DNA from: Warburgia ugandensis
Taxonomy: Eukaryota > Streptophyta > Magnoliopsida > Canellales > Canellaceae
DNA length: 64,000 nt
Assembly (NCBI GenBank): GCA_035236585.1
Contig: CP141128.1
Location: forward strand, 50,953,257-51,017,256
Direction of reading: 5' to 3'
The translations under genes were made by a program, and so were the position numbers. Of the stretch, positions 43,863 to 56,124 are shown in pieces. Each line of letters starts with the position of its first letter. Position 1 is the stretch's first letter. The notes beneath the pieces were generated by a model. That model was not told the DNA's origin. It ran no database searches and saw only the letters and a list, made by a program, of their open reading frames with translations.

Positions 43863-44561
43863 TTCTTACATAAGAAAGCACAACTACAGGAACTCTAAGT
43901 AGCACTGTTACCGACAAGGACATCCTGTATATGGCTATGGGCAATAAGAAGGACCACCCTAGTCTAGTCAGGGGTATGGTTCGTGGTCTTCTTCCTTCTA
44001 AATTCTTTGCTAAATAATGTTTACCTAAAGTTCAAGGTGATGAGGAGGCCTACAATGAGATTGTTGAGAAAATAATGACTAATATATTTAGTCAGTTGCA
44101 TGAGGGAGATTTGATGATTGTTACTTCATCCCTTCACATAATTCTCACAGTGCCCTTGCACCTCCATCAAATGCAAGTTGCAACTGAACTGAAGAAGATA
44201 ATGAAGGATATCTGACGCCCATCAAAAAGGAAATTCCTGCCTATGAGATATATATATATATAGACAAAACTAGAAAATTTTATTGTCCTTTTGTAATAAT
44301 TCTCTATCTCAACCTCTCTATTGCACATTTGATTAGCAAGTGGGTCAATGCCTATTGGCTTTGGATTCCAGTCAAAATATAGTGGCAATTGGTTCTTGCT
44401 ATGAGCATGAGTCAAACGTTTTGAACGAAATTAGTATACCACCACATACTAAGCGGATGTCCATTACCATGGCTTTGAATGCTAATGCCTACCCACACAT
44501 TATAAATGAAAAATATTATAATCATTGGGTAGGTAGTTGCATATCATGTCGCTTCCCATAG
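43863..44561 (+). pseudogene. CACTA second gene, continued: C-terminal exons
   Basis: After the solo LTR the fifth exon continues: TDKDILYMAMGNKKDHPSLV and RGMVRGLLPSKFF (43908-44015) correspond to the DxLxxAxGxxEHxGRVRG block of TNPA-like proteins. Stop at 44016 and again at 44212. A further exon at about 44336-44561 reads VGQCLLALDSSQNIVAIGSC, then VLNEISIPPHTKR and INEKYYNHWVG, a C-terminal block of the same family. The next intron, 44562-51550, holds the LINE. Confidence 0.7.
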
Positions 44562-44650
44562 ATTCCTTGATATGTATCTTATCATACTACCTTCCTTACC
44601 AATATTTTTTGGCTAGAGACCTCAATTAATTAACTTCGCCAATGTCGGTC

Positions 44651-47600
44651 TGTAACTTCCCAAAAAATAAAATAAAATGCTTAAATGAAGTGGGCCGTGT
44701 TTGATATGGAGACCCCCCCACCCCACACTTAAAGAAACCCGACAAAGACGTCAGGGTTATTTTCTTTCCAAACCCGATAGAAAATTGACAAAAGAGAGAG
44801 GAAGAAGAAGGGAAAAGAAGAAGAGGGAGAAGGAGAGAAAGGAGAAGGGAGAGAAGGAAGGGAGGACCCACACGTAGGCTGCCGAAAAATGCATGCTTCT
44901 GAACAAGTCCAGGCACGTTGGCGAGAAGGGAGAAAAACACCGAGGGTTTTGCTAGACTTTCAGGCTATCATCAGAGAAGATGATAGCTGAGATCAATGAT
45001 TTGAGCCGATCATTGTGTTCAGCACGATGAGACAAACCAGAACCCCAAGTCTATTGGGAGATCCAAGATGATCTGGACAATCAATTGAAGGGGAGACAAT
45101 ATGTGTGGTGTGATCAGAGGGTTTTAAGAAAAATGGTAATCAATTCGGCTAATCCAAGGATGGACAACACATGGAAATTCACCCAAAAGGTAAGATCTAC
45201 AAAACCCAACGCATGATTTAATGTAGTTTGCAAAATCTGCATTGTTCATCTTAGATCTAGGTTTTTATGATGATCTAGCTGTCCATTTCCTAATCCAAGC
45301 TTAAGGATATGTAATTAAGTACCTAATCTAGCACAAATCAAATTGAATTGGTTGTTCTAGGCTGAAAACTCACCAGACGATCTCAGTCGTCCAATTTTTC
45401 ACTGTTCACACAGTGATTTCTTGACTTCTAATCGATGATAAAATGTTACGGATGAGTTCTAGAGCATGAAATTAGTTAGGATATGGTAGCAATTGAAGAT
45501 TTAGATTGAAATGGAGTGAAAATCTTAACCATTCAATCAGATAATAGAGGAATAAGAGCCTGATGATGCCTAATCAATGATCAGACACTGCCATTGCATT
45601 CCTAAACCTCAAATTTATATAGAATGAGTTAAATTTCATTGGTCCATTGGCTAAAATGTCAAATAACATGCTAAGATTGAGATCCGACCACTTCTAATAT
45701 TTGGATAACTAATCTAGGGAATAAATAATAGATCAAAGGGTGATACGACATTGTACCTCACATGTGATTAGTGATCAGTCATTGGCAAATGATTGATTAG
45801 AATTTTAATGGCCTTAGATGATTCCAGTTTGATGATCCATTTGCGTTCAAATGAATCATGGAGGTTGTATGAGTAAAGTTTTTCATCTATTCCTTGATCT
45901 GTGATGATTAGGTGGAATCATTGTCAAGATTACTATGAATAGTACATATCAGGCATATTCGAGGTGATCAATTGACAATCCAATGACAGCGATAGCTATA
46001 TGTTCTTCAGATGGATCTACATGAGGTAGGGTGATAATCCTGGCCTCTTGATTTTATTGATTTAGATGTAACTAGATAAGATTATGCATGAATTGCATGT
46101 AGTAGTTCCCGATTTATTTATTAGTTGATAAAAATTTCTTAGGATTGACATGATCTGAGCATGATAGCTCAAAAATGCATAATGATGTAATTATGAAAGG
46201 AGCCTGATAATTATAGGAGGCCTAGATTATCATAATCTGGAATGATTAGTCTATTGAGGTGAGCCCTGCCATGAGATTCTATGGTTGGGGATCATTGGAA
46301 TGTCTTGAATGCAATGTAATAAAATACGAAAACATAATATTGGGCAATTAAGATCCAAGTTAAATAAAGTGGATCTGAGTATGACTGGATGTGATGTGTA
46401 TCTAGGTATGGGTATTGAGGTGATTGAGCTAGATTGGAGTCTTATCGAGACTTAAGGGGTACTGACAAGTGGTTCTTCATTTGAGGTGGGTGATCACATT
46501 TGGGATTTCACTTTTGATTTCATCTATCATGACTTATCTAAAATTCTTAAGGCATGTGTCTTATGCACTATTGTGATTTATTGAAATGCATTCAGTACTT
46601 CATGTTTGATATCATGACATTTGATTTCATGATGATCCATATTTTGATATGTGATGGATTACACCTTATCATGGACCTTGATTGAGACCATTGGGTGAAG
46701 CGGGGTAAGCCTGGTCTTGTACCAATTTGAGGGTGAGCAGGTAGTTTTGGGCTGACAGGCTTCTTTCGGGAAATAGACTGATGCAGGCTGACCGTGAGGG
46801 ACCAAGGGTCGGATTGTATCGGGTGAAGCAGGGTAAGCTAGGTCTTGTACTGATTTGAGGGTGGGCTGGTAGTTTTGGTTGACAGGCTTTTGTCGGGAAA
46901 TAGACTGATGCTGGCTATACGTGAGGGACCCAGGGTTGGAATGAGTACTCATCACTATTGCCATGAGTGTAGTCGAGACACTCAAAAGGTTCATGATATG
47001 CATTATATTTTCTATGGACACAGACTTTGTTATTGTGATAGATGTGTATCCATGAGTTTAATGCCTTGCATGCCAGGATACTTAGGCTTGATACCGATTT
47101 GTTTAGCACATGATTTCTGATTTATCCATTATGGATGATTGATGTTTCACATGCCTTGTATACATTTATCTTATGAGATTTCACCATGATTATGATACTT
47201 CGTGTCATATGATTTTATCATATTTATTACCAAATGTGAATCACCTGCACAAGTATAGCTTGTTGAGGCAATTCTTTATTTGTAATGCCTTAGATATACA
47301 AAGCTACAATAGGTGGATGTGTTGATAGAGCAAGCAAAAGCAATGACGGTTCTCAATGAAGCATTGAAGACATTTTAGAGATGATAAGGTTTGATCAGGA
47401 TCTTGCTGTAGTTATTATTTATGGACTGTACTTTAATATAAATTACAATGTGACCTGGATGTAAGAATATGAATTCATGTTGGATGTGATGGTTGCATGG
47501 AGGGACCCTGGGTGTTTTGGCATGACTTGATTTTCTTATCCATTGTTAGAATATACATTTTATTAAAAATAGTATTTGATTATGTGGATGGGTGTCGAGA

Positions 47601-47899
47601 TTGAGTCCCATATATATCATCTCTTATATTATGTTTATTAGGTTATTTTGTATTGCACTTGTCATGTGTAATGGTCCAAAATACAGAGGAGACTCTGCCA
47701 GATTTTTGGTAGAAATGGTATTTCATTTCACCTTATATTTGTAGTTTTGGGGTTGTATGCCTTCTCGAATTTTGAAATACGTGTTTTTATTGGAGCTTTG
47801 TTTTTGGTCACATTAAAAATTAAAGTTTTTAAAATAGGGATCTTGACTGTTTTTTTTATCAATTGTTATTATATTGTTCTTACAACACGGGGTGTCACA
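44651..47899 (+). mobile_element. solo LTR inside the LINE 5' end
   Basis: TGTAACTTCCCAAAA to GGGGTGTCACA, 3249 bp. Flanks CGGTC (44646-44650) and TGGTC (47900-47904) differ by one C/T, as expected from decay of a methylated CpG in a TSD. It contains a GA-rich tract (44785-44860), a 128-bp tandem duplication at 46693-46945 (GGGTGAAGC...GTAAGC; GACAGGCTT; GGGAAATAGACTGATGC) and no coding frame. The removal of 44651-47899 plus one TSD restores a continuous LINE leader. Confidence 0.85.
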
Positions 47900-48469
47900 T
47901 GGTCCCAAGCCCGAATGAAAAAGGAAGGTCTTGCGTCAGGTGCCAACTGGCAAGGGAGATGTTGAAGATGATTTTGTTATTTATTTCCTTCTTGCAAATG
48001 AATAAGCATTTGTATATTAGTTTGCAAGGAAGAAATGAAAATCATCTCCAACTTCTTAAAACATGGCAACCATTGCATTAGGTGCTAGCCGGCAAGGGAG
48101 AAACTGATGATGATTTTGTTATTTCTTTCCTCCTTGTAAGGAAGAAATGAAAATCATCTTCAGCCTTTTTAAAACTATGGCAACCCTAATATGGCATGAA
48201 TAAAAAACTGATATTCCCTCAAGTTAGGGCATTCCCCATAAGCAACGCGCTGCATCGAATCCCGGGTACGGTGAAAAATGAGCAAGGGTTTCTAGGGCAT
48301 TCCCTAGAAGCGATGCCCTACATTAGATCTCAGGTGTAGTGAAAAATGGGCAAGGGCTACTAGAACATCCCCTCGGAAGTGACGCAATGTATTAGAACCC
48401 AGGTGCAGAGGTAAGTGGACATGGCTTCATGCCATGGAGATTGAGAAGGGCGCTGGTAAATAGGATATC

Positions 48470-49090
48470 TCTAGAGCATAAGATTCATATTACCACATGG
48501 AATATAGGGACATTGATAGGTAAGAGTTTGAAGTTACTAGACATGATGAAATGTAGGAGAGTCAATCGCTTGTATCCAAGAAACTAAGTGAAAAGGGGCT
48601 AAAGCTGGAGAAATCGATGGGTATAAATTATGGTATATAGGAAAGGATAATAATAGAAATGACATAGGAATAATAATGGATAAAGAATTAAAGGATAAAT
48701 TTGTGGACATTAAAACAATTAGTGATAGAATTATAATAATAAAACTTGTTCTAGGAGAGCAGATCATAAATGTTATAAGTGCCTACGCACCACAAGTAGG
48801 GTTAGAAGATATAATCAAGAGACAGTTTTGGGAAGATATGGAGAGAGTCATGCAAAAAATTCCCAACATTGTGGGGATATTTATAGGAGTAGACTTAAAT
48901 GACCATGTAAGAAAAGAAAAGGACGGATATGATAGAATACACGGAGGGTGTGGTATAGGTGAATGAAATGAGATGGGGAAAACTATCCTCGATTTTGCTT
49001 TGTCATATAACCTAGCCATTGCAAATACACTCTTTAAGAAGAGGGATGAACACTTAATAACCTTTAAAAGTAGACTTCATAAAAGCTAAA
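48470..49090 (+). pseudogene. RTE LINE endonuclease domain
   Basis: The APE-type endonuclease nicks DNA for target-primed reverse transcription. It begins with HITTWNIGTLIGKSLKLLD (48489), has a damaged stretch to about 48640 with stops, then NDIGIIMDKELKDKF, and ISDRIIIIKLVLGEQ, VISAYAPQVGLE and VGIFIGVDLNDHVRKEKDGYD in frame (48676-48966). The Asp-Leu-Asn of the last block is a metal-binding site of the fold. The frame stops at 48966 and continues DFALSYNLAIANT after. Confidence 0.85.
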
Positions 49091-49099
49091 TAGACTTTT

Positions 49100-51304
49100 T
49101 TTTATTTAGGAGTACTAAATGATCAATGTGTAAGGATTGTAAGGTGATACTCGCTAAAAGTTTAACCTCACAACATAGGTTAATGGTTATGGATATCCAT
49201 ATCAAAAGATGGAGAAAAAGAAATGAACTTAATAGGTGTCCCAAAACTAAGTGGTGGAACTTAAAAGGAGAGAAAATAACCTCATTCAAAAATAAGTTGA
49301 GGGTAGAAGGAAACTGGAAGTATGAAAAAGAAGTGCCCTATAGATTAATATTGCTGAGTCCATTAAGAAAGTGACAAAAGATGTCTTAGGAGTATCTAAA
49401 GGTAAAAGGCAATTAGTAAAGGAAACATAGTGGTGGAGTGAAATAGTGCAAAAAGTTATTAAAGAAAAATGGATGTGTTTTAAAGCATGGAAAAAGACTA
49501 AAAATAATGAAAACTATGAACAATATAAGAATGCTAAAAATGTTGCTAAGAGAATAGTAAGTTAGGCTAAACTTAATGCATATGATGAGCTATATAATAG
49601 ACTAGGAACTGTGAGAAAGATGTGTTTAAACCTGCAAAAGTAAGAGAATAGAAGGGTAACGACTTAGATCATATTAGATGCATTAGAAGTGATGATCAAA
49701 GGGTATTACACAAAGTTAATGAGATTAAACAAAGGTGGGAGACATACTTCAAAAATTGTTAAATGAAAATGGCTCTAAGAATATAGGGATTGAAAATACT
49801 ATAAACCTAAATAACATTGGATGCTATAGATATGAACGTAGCATTAGAATACCTGAAGTGAAAGAGGCTTTGAAAAAGATGAAATCAAGAAAGGCCATGG
49901 GGCTCGATGGTATACCAATAGAGATTTGGAAGCATATGAGAGATATTGGGGTAGTTTGGTTGACCAAGTTGTTTAACAAGATTATAAAATCAAAGAAAAT
50001 GCCAGATGAGTGGAGGAAAAGCTCTATTGTACCAATTTATAAGAATAAAGGAGACATACAGAGCTGCACTAATTATTGAGGGATCAAACATATGAGCCAC
50101 ACTATGAAACTTTTTGAAAGAGTGATTGAGAAGAGGCTACGACATGAGACAAGTTTATTGGAGAATCAGTTTGGTTTCATACCTGGGAAGTCTACCATGG
50201 AAGCTATTTTCTTACTAAGACAATTGGTAGAAAAATATAGGGAGAGGAGGAAAGACCTCCACATGGTCTTTATCGACTTAGAGAAAGCTTATAATAGAGT
50301 TCCTAGAGAGTTAATATGGAGCGTGTTAGGCAAGAAAGGGGTTTTGCAGTAGTATATAGACATAATTAAAGATACTTAGGAGGGAGCGGTACCAAATGTT
50401 AAGATTACTAGTGGTGAGACCGGTGATTTTCCTGTCACTGTAGGATTACACCAAGGATTGGAATTCAGTCCATACCTTTCACATTGATTATGGATGAGTT
50501 AACAAAACATTTGCACGAGGAGATTCCTTGGTGCATGCTATTTGCAGATGATATAGTCTTAATTGATGAGATAAGGGAGGGTGTAAACACAAAGTTAGAG
50601 TTATGGAGAGATGCATTAGAATCTAAAGGATTTAAAATCAACAGAACTAAGATAGAATATATGGAATACAATTTTAACAAGGAGAGTAGGAGTGGAACAC
50701 CAATCAAGATTGATAACAAAGAAGTCCTCGTAAAAGACCACTTTTGGTACGTAGGATCAATGATTCATGAGAGTGGAGAGATTGAAAGGGAGGTTACCCA
50801 AAGAATCCAAGCGGCTTGGAACAAATGGAGATGTGCATTTGGAGTTTTGTGTGATTAGCCAGTGTTGCTCAAACTAAAAGAAAAATTCTATAGGATGGCC
50901 ATAAGGCTGGCCATGCTTTATGGATTAGAGTGTTTGACAGTCAAGGAACATCATACTCATGGATGAGCATCGCAGAAAGGAGGATGTTGAGATTGATGAG
51001 TGGTAAGAGAAGAAAGGATAGATATAGGAATGAAAATATCAGAGGAAATCTAAGGGTAGCACCGATAGGTAACAAGATGAGGGAGATTAGACTTAGATGG
51101 TTTGGACATGTCCAAAGGAGACTAAAAATAGCACCAGTTAGGAGTGAGGAAATGCAAGTAGAAGGTCTTAAAAGGGCAAGGGGAAGGCCCAAAAGAATGT
51201 GGATACAAGTGGTGAGGAAAGATTTAGAAACTTTAGGACTAAATGAAGCCATGGTTCTTAATAGAGAGGAATGGATGAATAAGATGCATGTGGGCGACCC
51301 CTAA
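49100..51304 (+). pseudogene. RTE LINE reverse transcriptase and C-terminal region
   Basis: RT blocks in several frames: KKMKSRKAMGLDGIPIEIWK (49870-49929), MPDEWRKSSIVPIYKNKGD (49999-50055), QFGFIPGKSTMEAIFLLRQL (50167-50226), VFIDLEKAYNRVPRELIW with the first catalytic Asp (50269-50322), PWCMLFADDIVLIDE with both Asp (50527-50571). The C-terminal block RWFGHVQRRL with an upstream RLMSGKRRKDRYRNE (50930-51304) is normal for plant RTE proteins. Stops at 50350 and 50380, and frame changes near 50345, 50460 and 50860, kill it. Confidence 0.88.
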
Positions 51305-51550
51305 TTGGGATAAGGTCTTGATGATGAGGATGATGATGAGACCTCAATTAATTGTTTAATAATTTTATACAGTTAATTAGCAACAACATGCGGCACCAAG
51401 GTTAGTCGGCTTTTTAGTATAACCTATTGCTACTGCACCAATGGAACATGTAGTTATATATATCTTTTTTTTTTTTTTTTCATTCATCATAAATTAGGTC
51501 CTCTTCAGTGATTAATATTATTTAGCTTAAAATTTTTACATCTTTTGCAG

Positions 51551-52780
51551 CAATCGTCCATGGAGCATGTGAAAGTCCCACCTAATGCTCCTCGATCCAT
51601 AAGATTAATCCACAATCTCATCAACGACGATATGGCAATCAATCTTGTACAAATCTAGGGGGGAGTGTTTATTGAGGTTGTTGTTGAAGTGCCACTTATG
51701 ACAGAGGACCTATTACAAGTTTGCTTATGGGATCAACTCGAGCACCCTCACATTGTCTCCTACATGTGGTATGTGCACATACTTGCTTATAAAATATTTG
51801 ACATTTACATGTTATATTTTCATGGTATAGGTAATAATTATTTCTTTTATGTAGCTTCTTGAATGATGCAACTAGCCTTTTTGAGGGTGAGGGCACACTT
51901 TACCAATTCCCTAACCCTGGCATCATTTTTGGAGTGACAAAACAATTGCTGATAAGGAGGTGTGTTCAGGATATTTTACCAGGCTTCTTCCATTGCTCTC
52001 AGGGATAGGGCTTTAATGATTCCCTGCAATAGCAGGTAGTTTTTAATTTTCTTGTTTTCTTGCCAACTTATTCTATACTTAGGGATTATCAACTTTCATT
52101 ACAATTCATATGACTATCTATGTAGGTTTTATTGGATGCTGCTCGTTTTGGATGTGCATAGTGGGCATGCTTTCTTTTTTTATTCTTGTGGATTGCACAT
52201 CCATTCCTCCCTCATAAAAATTATAAATAAGTAAGCTTTGATTTTTTTTTTTCATGTGTTATGTGTAGATAATTAATTTGTTATTCATCTATGCATTTGA
52301 AATTTAATTTTATAAACTATGGTTCCAACGGGCTAATATGACTGAGACTGTGCAGCCATTAAAAGTCACTTGGGAGAATGTCAAGATATAGGAAACAATT
52401 AATTAATTTAAGTTACCACTAATTAAACCTACAATATTACAAATGATATTGATGGGTTCCTTTTTCTTGTCCTTGTTGCACAGTCCCCTAAACAACAGTT
52501 TGATTGGGAGTGCAGGTACTATGCCCTGAGATACATGAGGACCCTTATATTCGATAGTATTCTTGTCTACCATTTATGAAAGGTGGGACACTTTTTACTT
52601 TTCATAATCTTATATTTTTCTACAGTTTTTATGGATCTAACTAAAAATGTGAGCTTAATTAAATATGTGGCATTTCAGGCTGCTGTGCTTTCTGAGTGGG
52701 CAAATAAGAAGAGTTACTCCAGAGTAAATCTTAGTGAAATACGAACTGAATGGGAGGAGTGTGTAATGAGTTTCAATTAG
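51551..52780 (+). pseudogene. CACTA Ulp1-like cysteine protease exons
   Basis: Many plant CACTA elements carry a captured Ulp1/SENP-like protease, normally a SUMO hydrolase. After TTTTGCAG at 51550, exons at about 51551-51768, 51854-52035, 52125-52229, 52330-52384, 52484-52582 and 52679-52780 read LINDDMAINLVQI, LFEGEGTLYQFPNPG, YWMLLVLDVHSGHAFFFYS, TWENVK, SPKQQFDWECRYYALRYM and SYSRVNLSEIRTEWEECV. The catalytic-His position, usually HW, reads YW; the catalytic-Cys region (ECRYY) is kept, with Gly changed to Arg. Stops at 51656, 52006 and 52577 also disable it. Confidence 0.78.
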
Positions 52781-53240
52781 ATCACTTGGAGTAACTACAT
52801 AAACCTAAAATACATAATAAAGTATTTTTTTTTTCTTTCACTTGTGTGTGTTCTTGTAGTTTTTATTATTTTCTTTAATATATATATATATATTAAGCTA
52901 TGAATAATTGGAAACTTGGAGTGTGGGAATAAATGAGTATGGATGAAGTGAATATGGAGCTTGTAGATGAAGTGAATATATGGCCATTGGTTTTCAATAT
53001 ATTCATTGAATTATATAACTTTTATGAGATGATGAATGAGAGGGTTACTTAGAGTATTAAAGTAAATGCAAATGTGTATGGATTTACAAATGAAGTAAAT
53101 ATGGATGTTATAGAGAATGCGTGTTTTGTAGTTTCTTTTATAAAGTATTTTCAAGATAGATGTGGATGAATAATGATGAGTTTGGATGTTTTGTACCCAT
53201 TATGGATGTATTAGGTGTTATATTGTAAGAATGATTTGGT

Positions 53241-53347
53241 GTATTAAGAAAGATGTGGATGCATGTTGTATTGGATGTTGGTTTTTCATGTTTATAAATA
53301 TTGTTTGAAGTATCAGGTGTATGGGATGTTTGTTATTCAATGTATAC
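53241..53347. repeat. CACTA tandem repeat, unit 1 (about 113 bp)
   Basis: Begins GTATTAAGAAAGATGTGGATGC and ends at GTATAC, where the 9-kb element inserted. Two more units lie beyond that element at 62345-62457 and 62458-62568. The spacing across the insertion matches only if the insert is removed. Confidence 0.85.
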
Positions 53348-56110
53348 TATAATACCCGAGCAATTTACGCCATTTTTAACAAAAATTAGACATTCTATGG
53401 GAAACGAATTGGGTTGAATGTTTGACTTTATTTAAAATAGTAAATGAAGGAATTTGTGAGGAAACTTGGTACCATTAGATTCTACTCAAAAAATGGAATC
53501 CAACACCTCAAAGAACGCTGAAAACGTAGTAGTTCGTATGAAGAAGTTACGGCCGTTTAAAGATCAAGGGCAGTTCTGTAATTTAAACAGAAAAGGAAAA
53601 AGAACGAAAATGTAGGGGGCCGTTTTGATAACGGCACCCCCTGTCGTCTTCCTCCTCAGATTTCTCCAGAAACCCTCATCTCCCGATTTTTTCAGAGAAA
53701 TCTGCCACTGCCAAGGGCGGCACCGCCATTGGCAGCACCACCATAGCAGGGCTATAAAAAGCCCCATCTCCCCCCTCTCCAAAACATGATTTTTCCTGCT
53801 ATTTTGAGACTGGGGTTTTCGACAAAAATTGGAAACCCGTCTCTAGCATTCCCCTGCACATTTCGGCCAGGCTCGAGATAGGCCGGCCATTCCCATCTCA
53901 CCACCTCCCCTCTTATTCCTCTGGCCTCATTGGACGTGGGGTTTTCCCCCCTTCTTCGTAGGTTCCGGCGAGCATAAGGTTTTTCAGACAGGAAGAGGGA
54001 GCCGCACCACCTGAAGGAGGGTGTCCCTGGCTACCCAGGTAAGCCCCTCTTTCCATGTCCCTCCGTTTTGCTTCCCCCAAGCTAGTTCCATGCCGGATCT
54101 GGTCCTTTCCCAGCTGGTTTGTCCAACGGGAGAAGATGAAGACCGATTCCAGCCGGCCTTAAACGAACCAGGCGTCCTAGGGATGCCATACTCCACGTGA
54201 GCCTGGGACAGGGTCCTTGGGATGGGTTCAAGGCGTACGGCAGTGCGTACACTGTCCCTGGTGCAGCCTTTGGGTGCGCGCGAGACGTGGGGCACGGGTC
54301 CTAGCTCGATCGGGATGCACGGGGTGCCCTAGGAGTTGAAATGTGCCACGCTACACCAAAGGTGCGTCCATGCGATGCCATCCAAGACGCGCCTCATAGC
54401 GTGTCGCTTAAGCATGCATGTGCGCGTGCAAAATGCTGTCCCTGGCATGGCCTTTGGGCTCACACGCACTTGAGATAGTCGCGGTTCAACCAGGATGCAC
54501 AAGTGTCCTGAGAACTGGGACACGCGAATCTAATGAGACTTTAAAGTTAGGATCAGAGAACAAATTACAAAGTTTACCTATTGAATAGTAGATCCATATC
54601 ATAGGATCTAGCCTGACAGTGAATTAGGCAAGGACCATGGACCCTAAAAGGTAGATCAAGCGATCTAATGTCGAAATAGATTGAAATTGATAAGGACTCC
54701 TTGTATCCATTTAGACCTAGGAGTTTATAAATGAGACCCAGGGACAGGTTGAGTGATGAAGGACACGACTCCAGGAGACCTCGAGGTAGGTGCTCTATCA
54801 CTACTAGACTTTTTAAAAGAGCCATGATCGTTTTAAGAATGCATGTTTTAAGTATAAGTATATGACTTGTTTAGCATGACTTATTTTATGACTTGTTTAG
54901 CATATAAATGAATTCAGCAGGCATATGATAAATACATTATGCATAGACATGTTTTGCAAACAATTGCATATATTGCATGATTTGTGAGCATTGAGTTCTT
55001 AAAAAATTGGATGTCCTTGAGGGTTACCAAAAGACGTTAGAGTGCCCAAAAGATGCTGGGTAGGCAGTTGTGAGGGCTAGGCAGTTGTGAGGGACCTAAA
55101 GAGGGCAGATTTTGAAAAATTTGTTTTTGCTTGTTTGACCGTATATGATTTCAGCTAGTAAGCTCGTGGGCGCTATGCCGAGAGGTTTGGGTTGGCCTCC
55201 AGCCTCTACCACTATTAGGTGGATGGGTACCATGCCCAAAAAGGGCATGTCCCTGCTTTGACTGCATGTGGTACAAGGGGCCACCACTGGTGTCACGGCA
55301 CTGGGTCGAAGTGTCATATGTCCCGTGGAGGCATATGACCCTGTGTCCTTAGGTACTCAGGGACCACACGGCGGCGAGGTTATGGGCATAGTTGGACCCT
55401 ATGGTTTGAGGATTTACTTGCATTGCATATGGCATGACATGAGGTTGGTCGACCGTACCAGATATCCATGAGTTGGATTCAGTTGAGCATCTTATGCATA
55501 TCATTATGTTTATGATATATATATATATATATGATACTTTCGACTTGGATTATGTGATTCTTTAAGTTGTCAGTATTCCGATTCGACAATGGTTTTTAAT
55601 ATCGATATTAAACATGATTGTTCGAATATGCACATGTTTTAAAGAGCATATGATTTTAAACACAGTATGCATTGTAAAACTAGTAGTGATAGACTCCTAT
55701 TGAGTATAGTATATACTCACCCTATCCTTAACATTTCTCAGGATAGTTCCATCCACGAGTAGAGGACACCTATGTTAGTCTTATGAGTAAGAAAAATCAA
55801 AAGGAGACAATTATACATGCAAGTAAATACTCTATCCTTTGGACTTGTATTTGTATTTATTTACAATTGGGCTGTGTGCTATGACTAAATAGACCTGGGG
55901 GAAAACATTTATGATTTTTGAAGTTTTTCAAAAACTACTTTGATTGTTGTGATAGCAAATGACACTCATGGCTTTCAAAATGAGTTTAAAACTAAAGATT
56001 TTCTGCTGCATTGCATGGTTTTTATAAAATGGTTTTCAAATAGGGATGCATCCCACCTTAGGAATTAGATATTGCATTTAAAAATGCATGGGAAAACCCG
56101 GGTCGTCACA
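53348..56110 (+). repeat. 5' LTR of the LARD-like element
   Basis: Starts TATAATACCC, where the 3' LTR has TGTAATACCC, so the terminal G has become A. Ends ...CCGGGTCGTCACA. TATA box GGGCTATAAAAAGCCC near 53749-53764. It is 37 bp longer than the 3' LTR, mostly from small tandem duplications near 54865-54905 (GACTTGTTTAGCAT) and 55068-55100 (GGCAGTTGTGAGGG). Confidence 0.9.
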
Positions 56111-56112
56111 GT

Positions 56113-56124
56113 TGGTATCAGAGC
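56113..56124 (+). other. tRNA-iMet primer-binding site
   Basis: Perfect TGGTATCAGAGC two bases after the 5' LTR end, the usual minus-strand primer of plant gypsy elements. Confidence 0.95.

Larger units (their letters stand above)
44632..51337 (+). mobile_element. RTE-type LINE, interrupted by a solo LTR, 16-bp TSD
   Basis: The 16-mer GAGACCTCAATTAATT borders it at 44616-44631 and 51338-51353. The 5' end reads CAATGTCGGTC, then, after the LTR insert, CCAAGCCCGAATGAAAAAGG, the usual 5' leader of plant RTE elements. Endonuclease, RT and a C-terminal block follow, and the 3' end is a short GATGATGAG array, as RTE elements have. It sits in an intron of the CACTA gene on the same strand. Confidence 0.92.
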
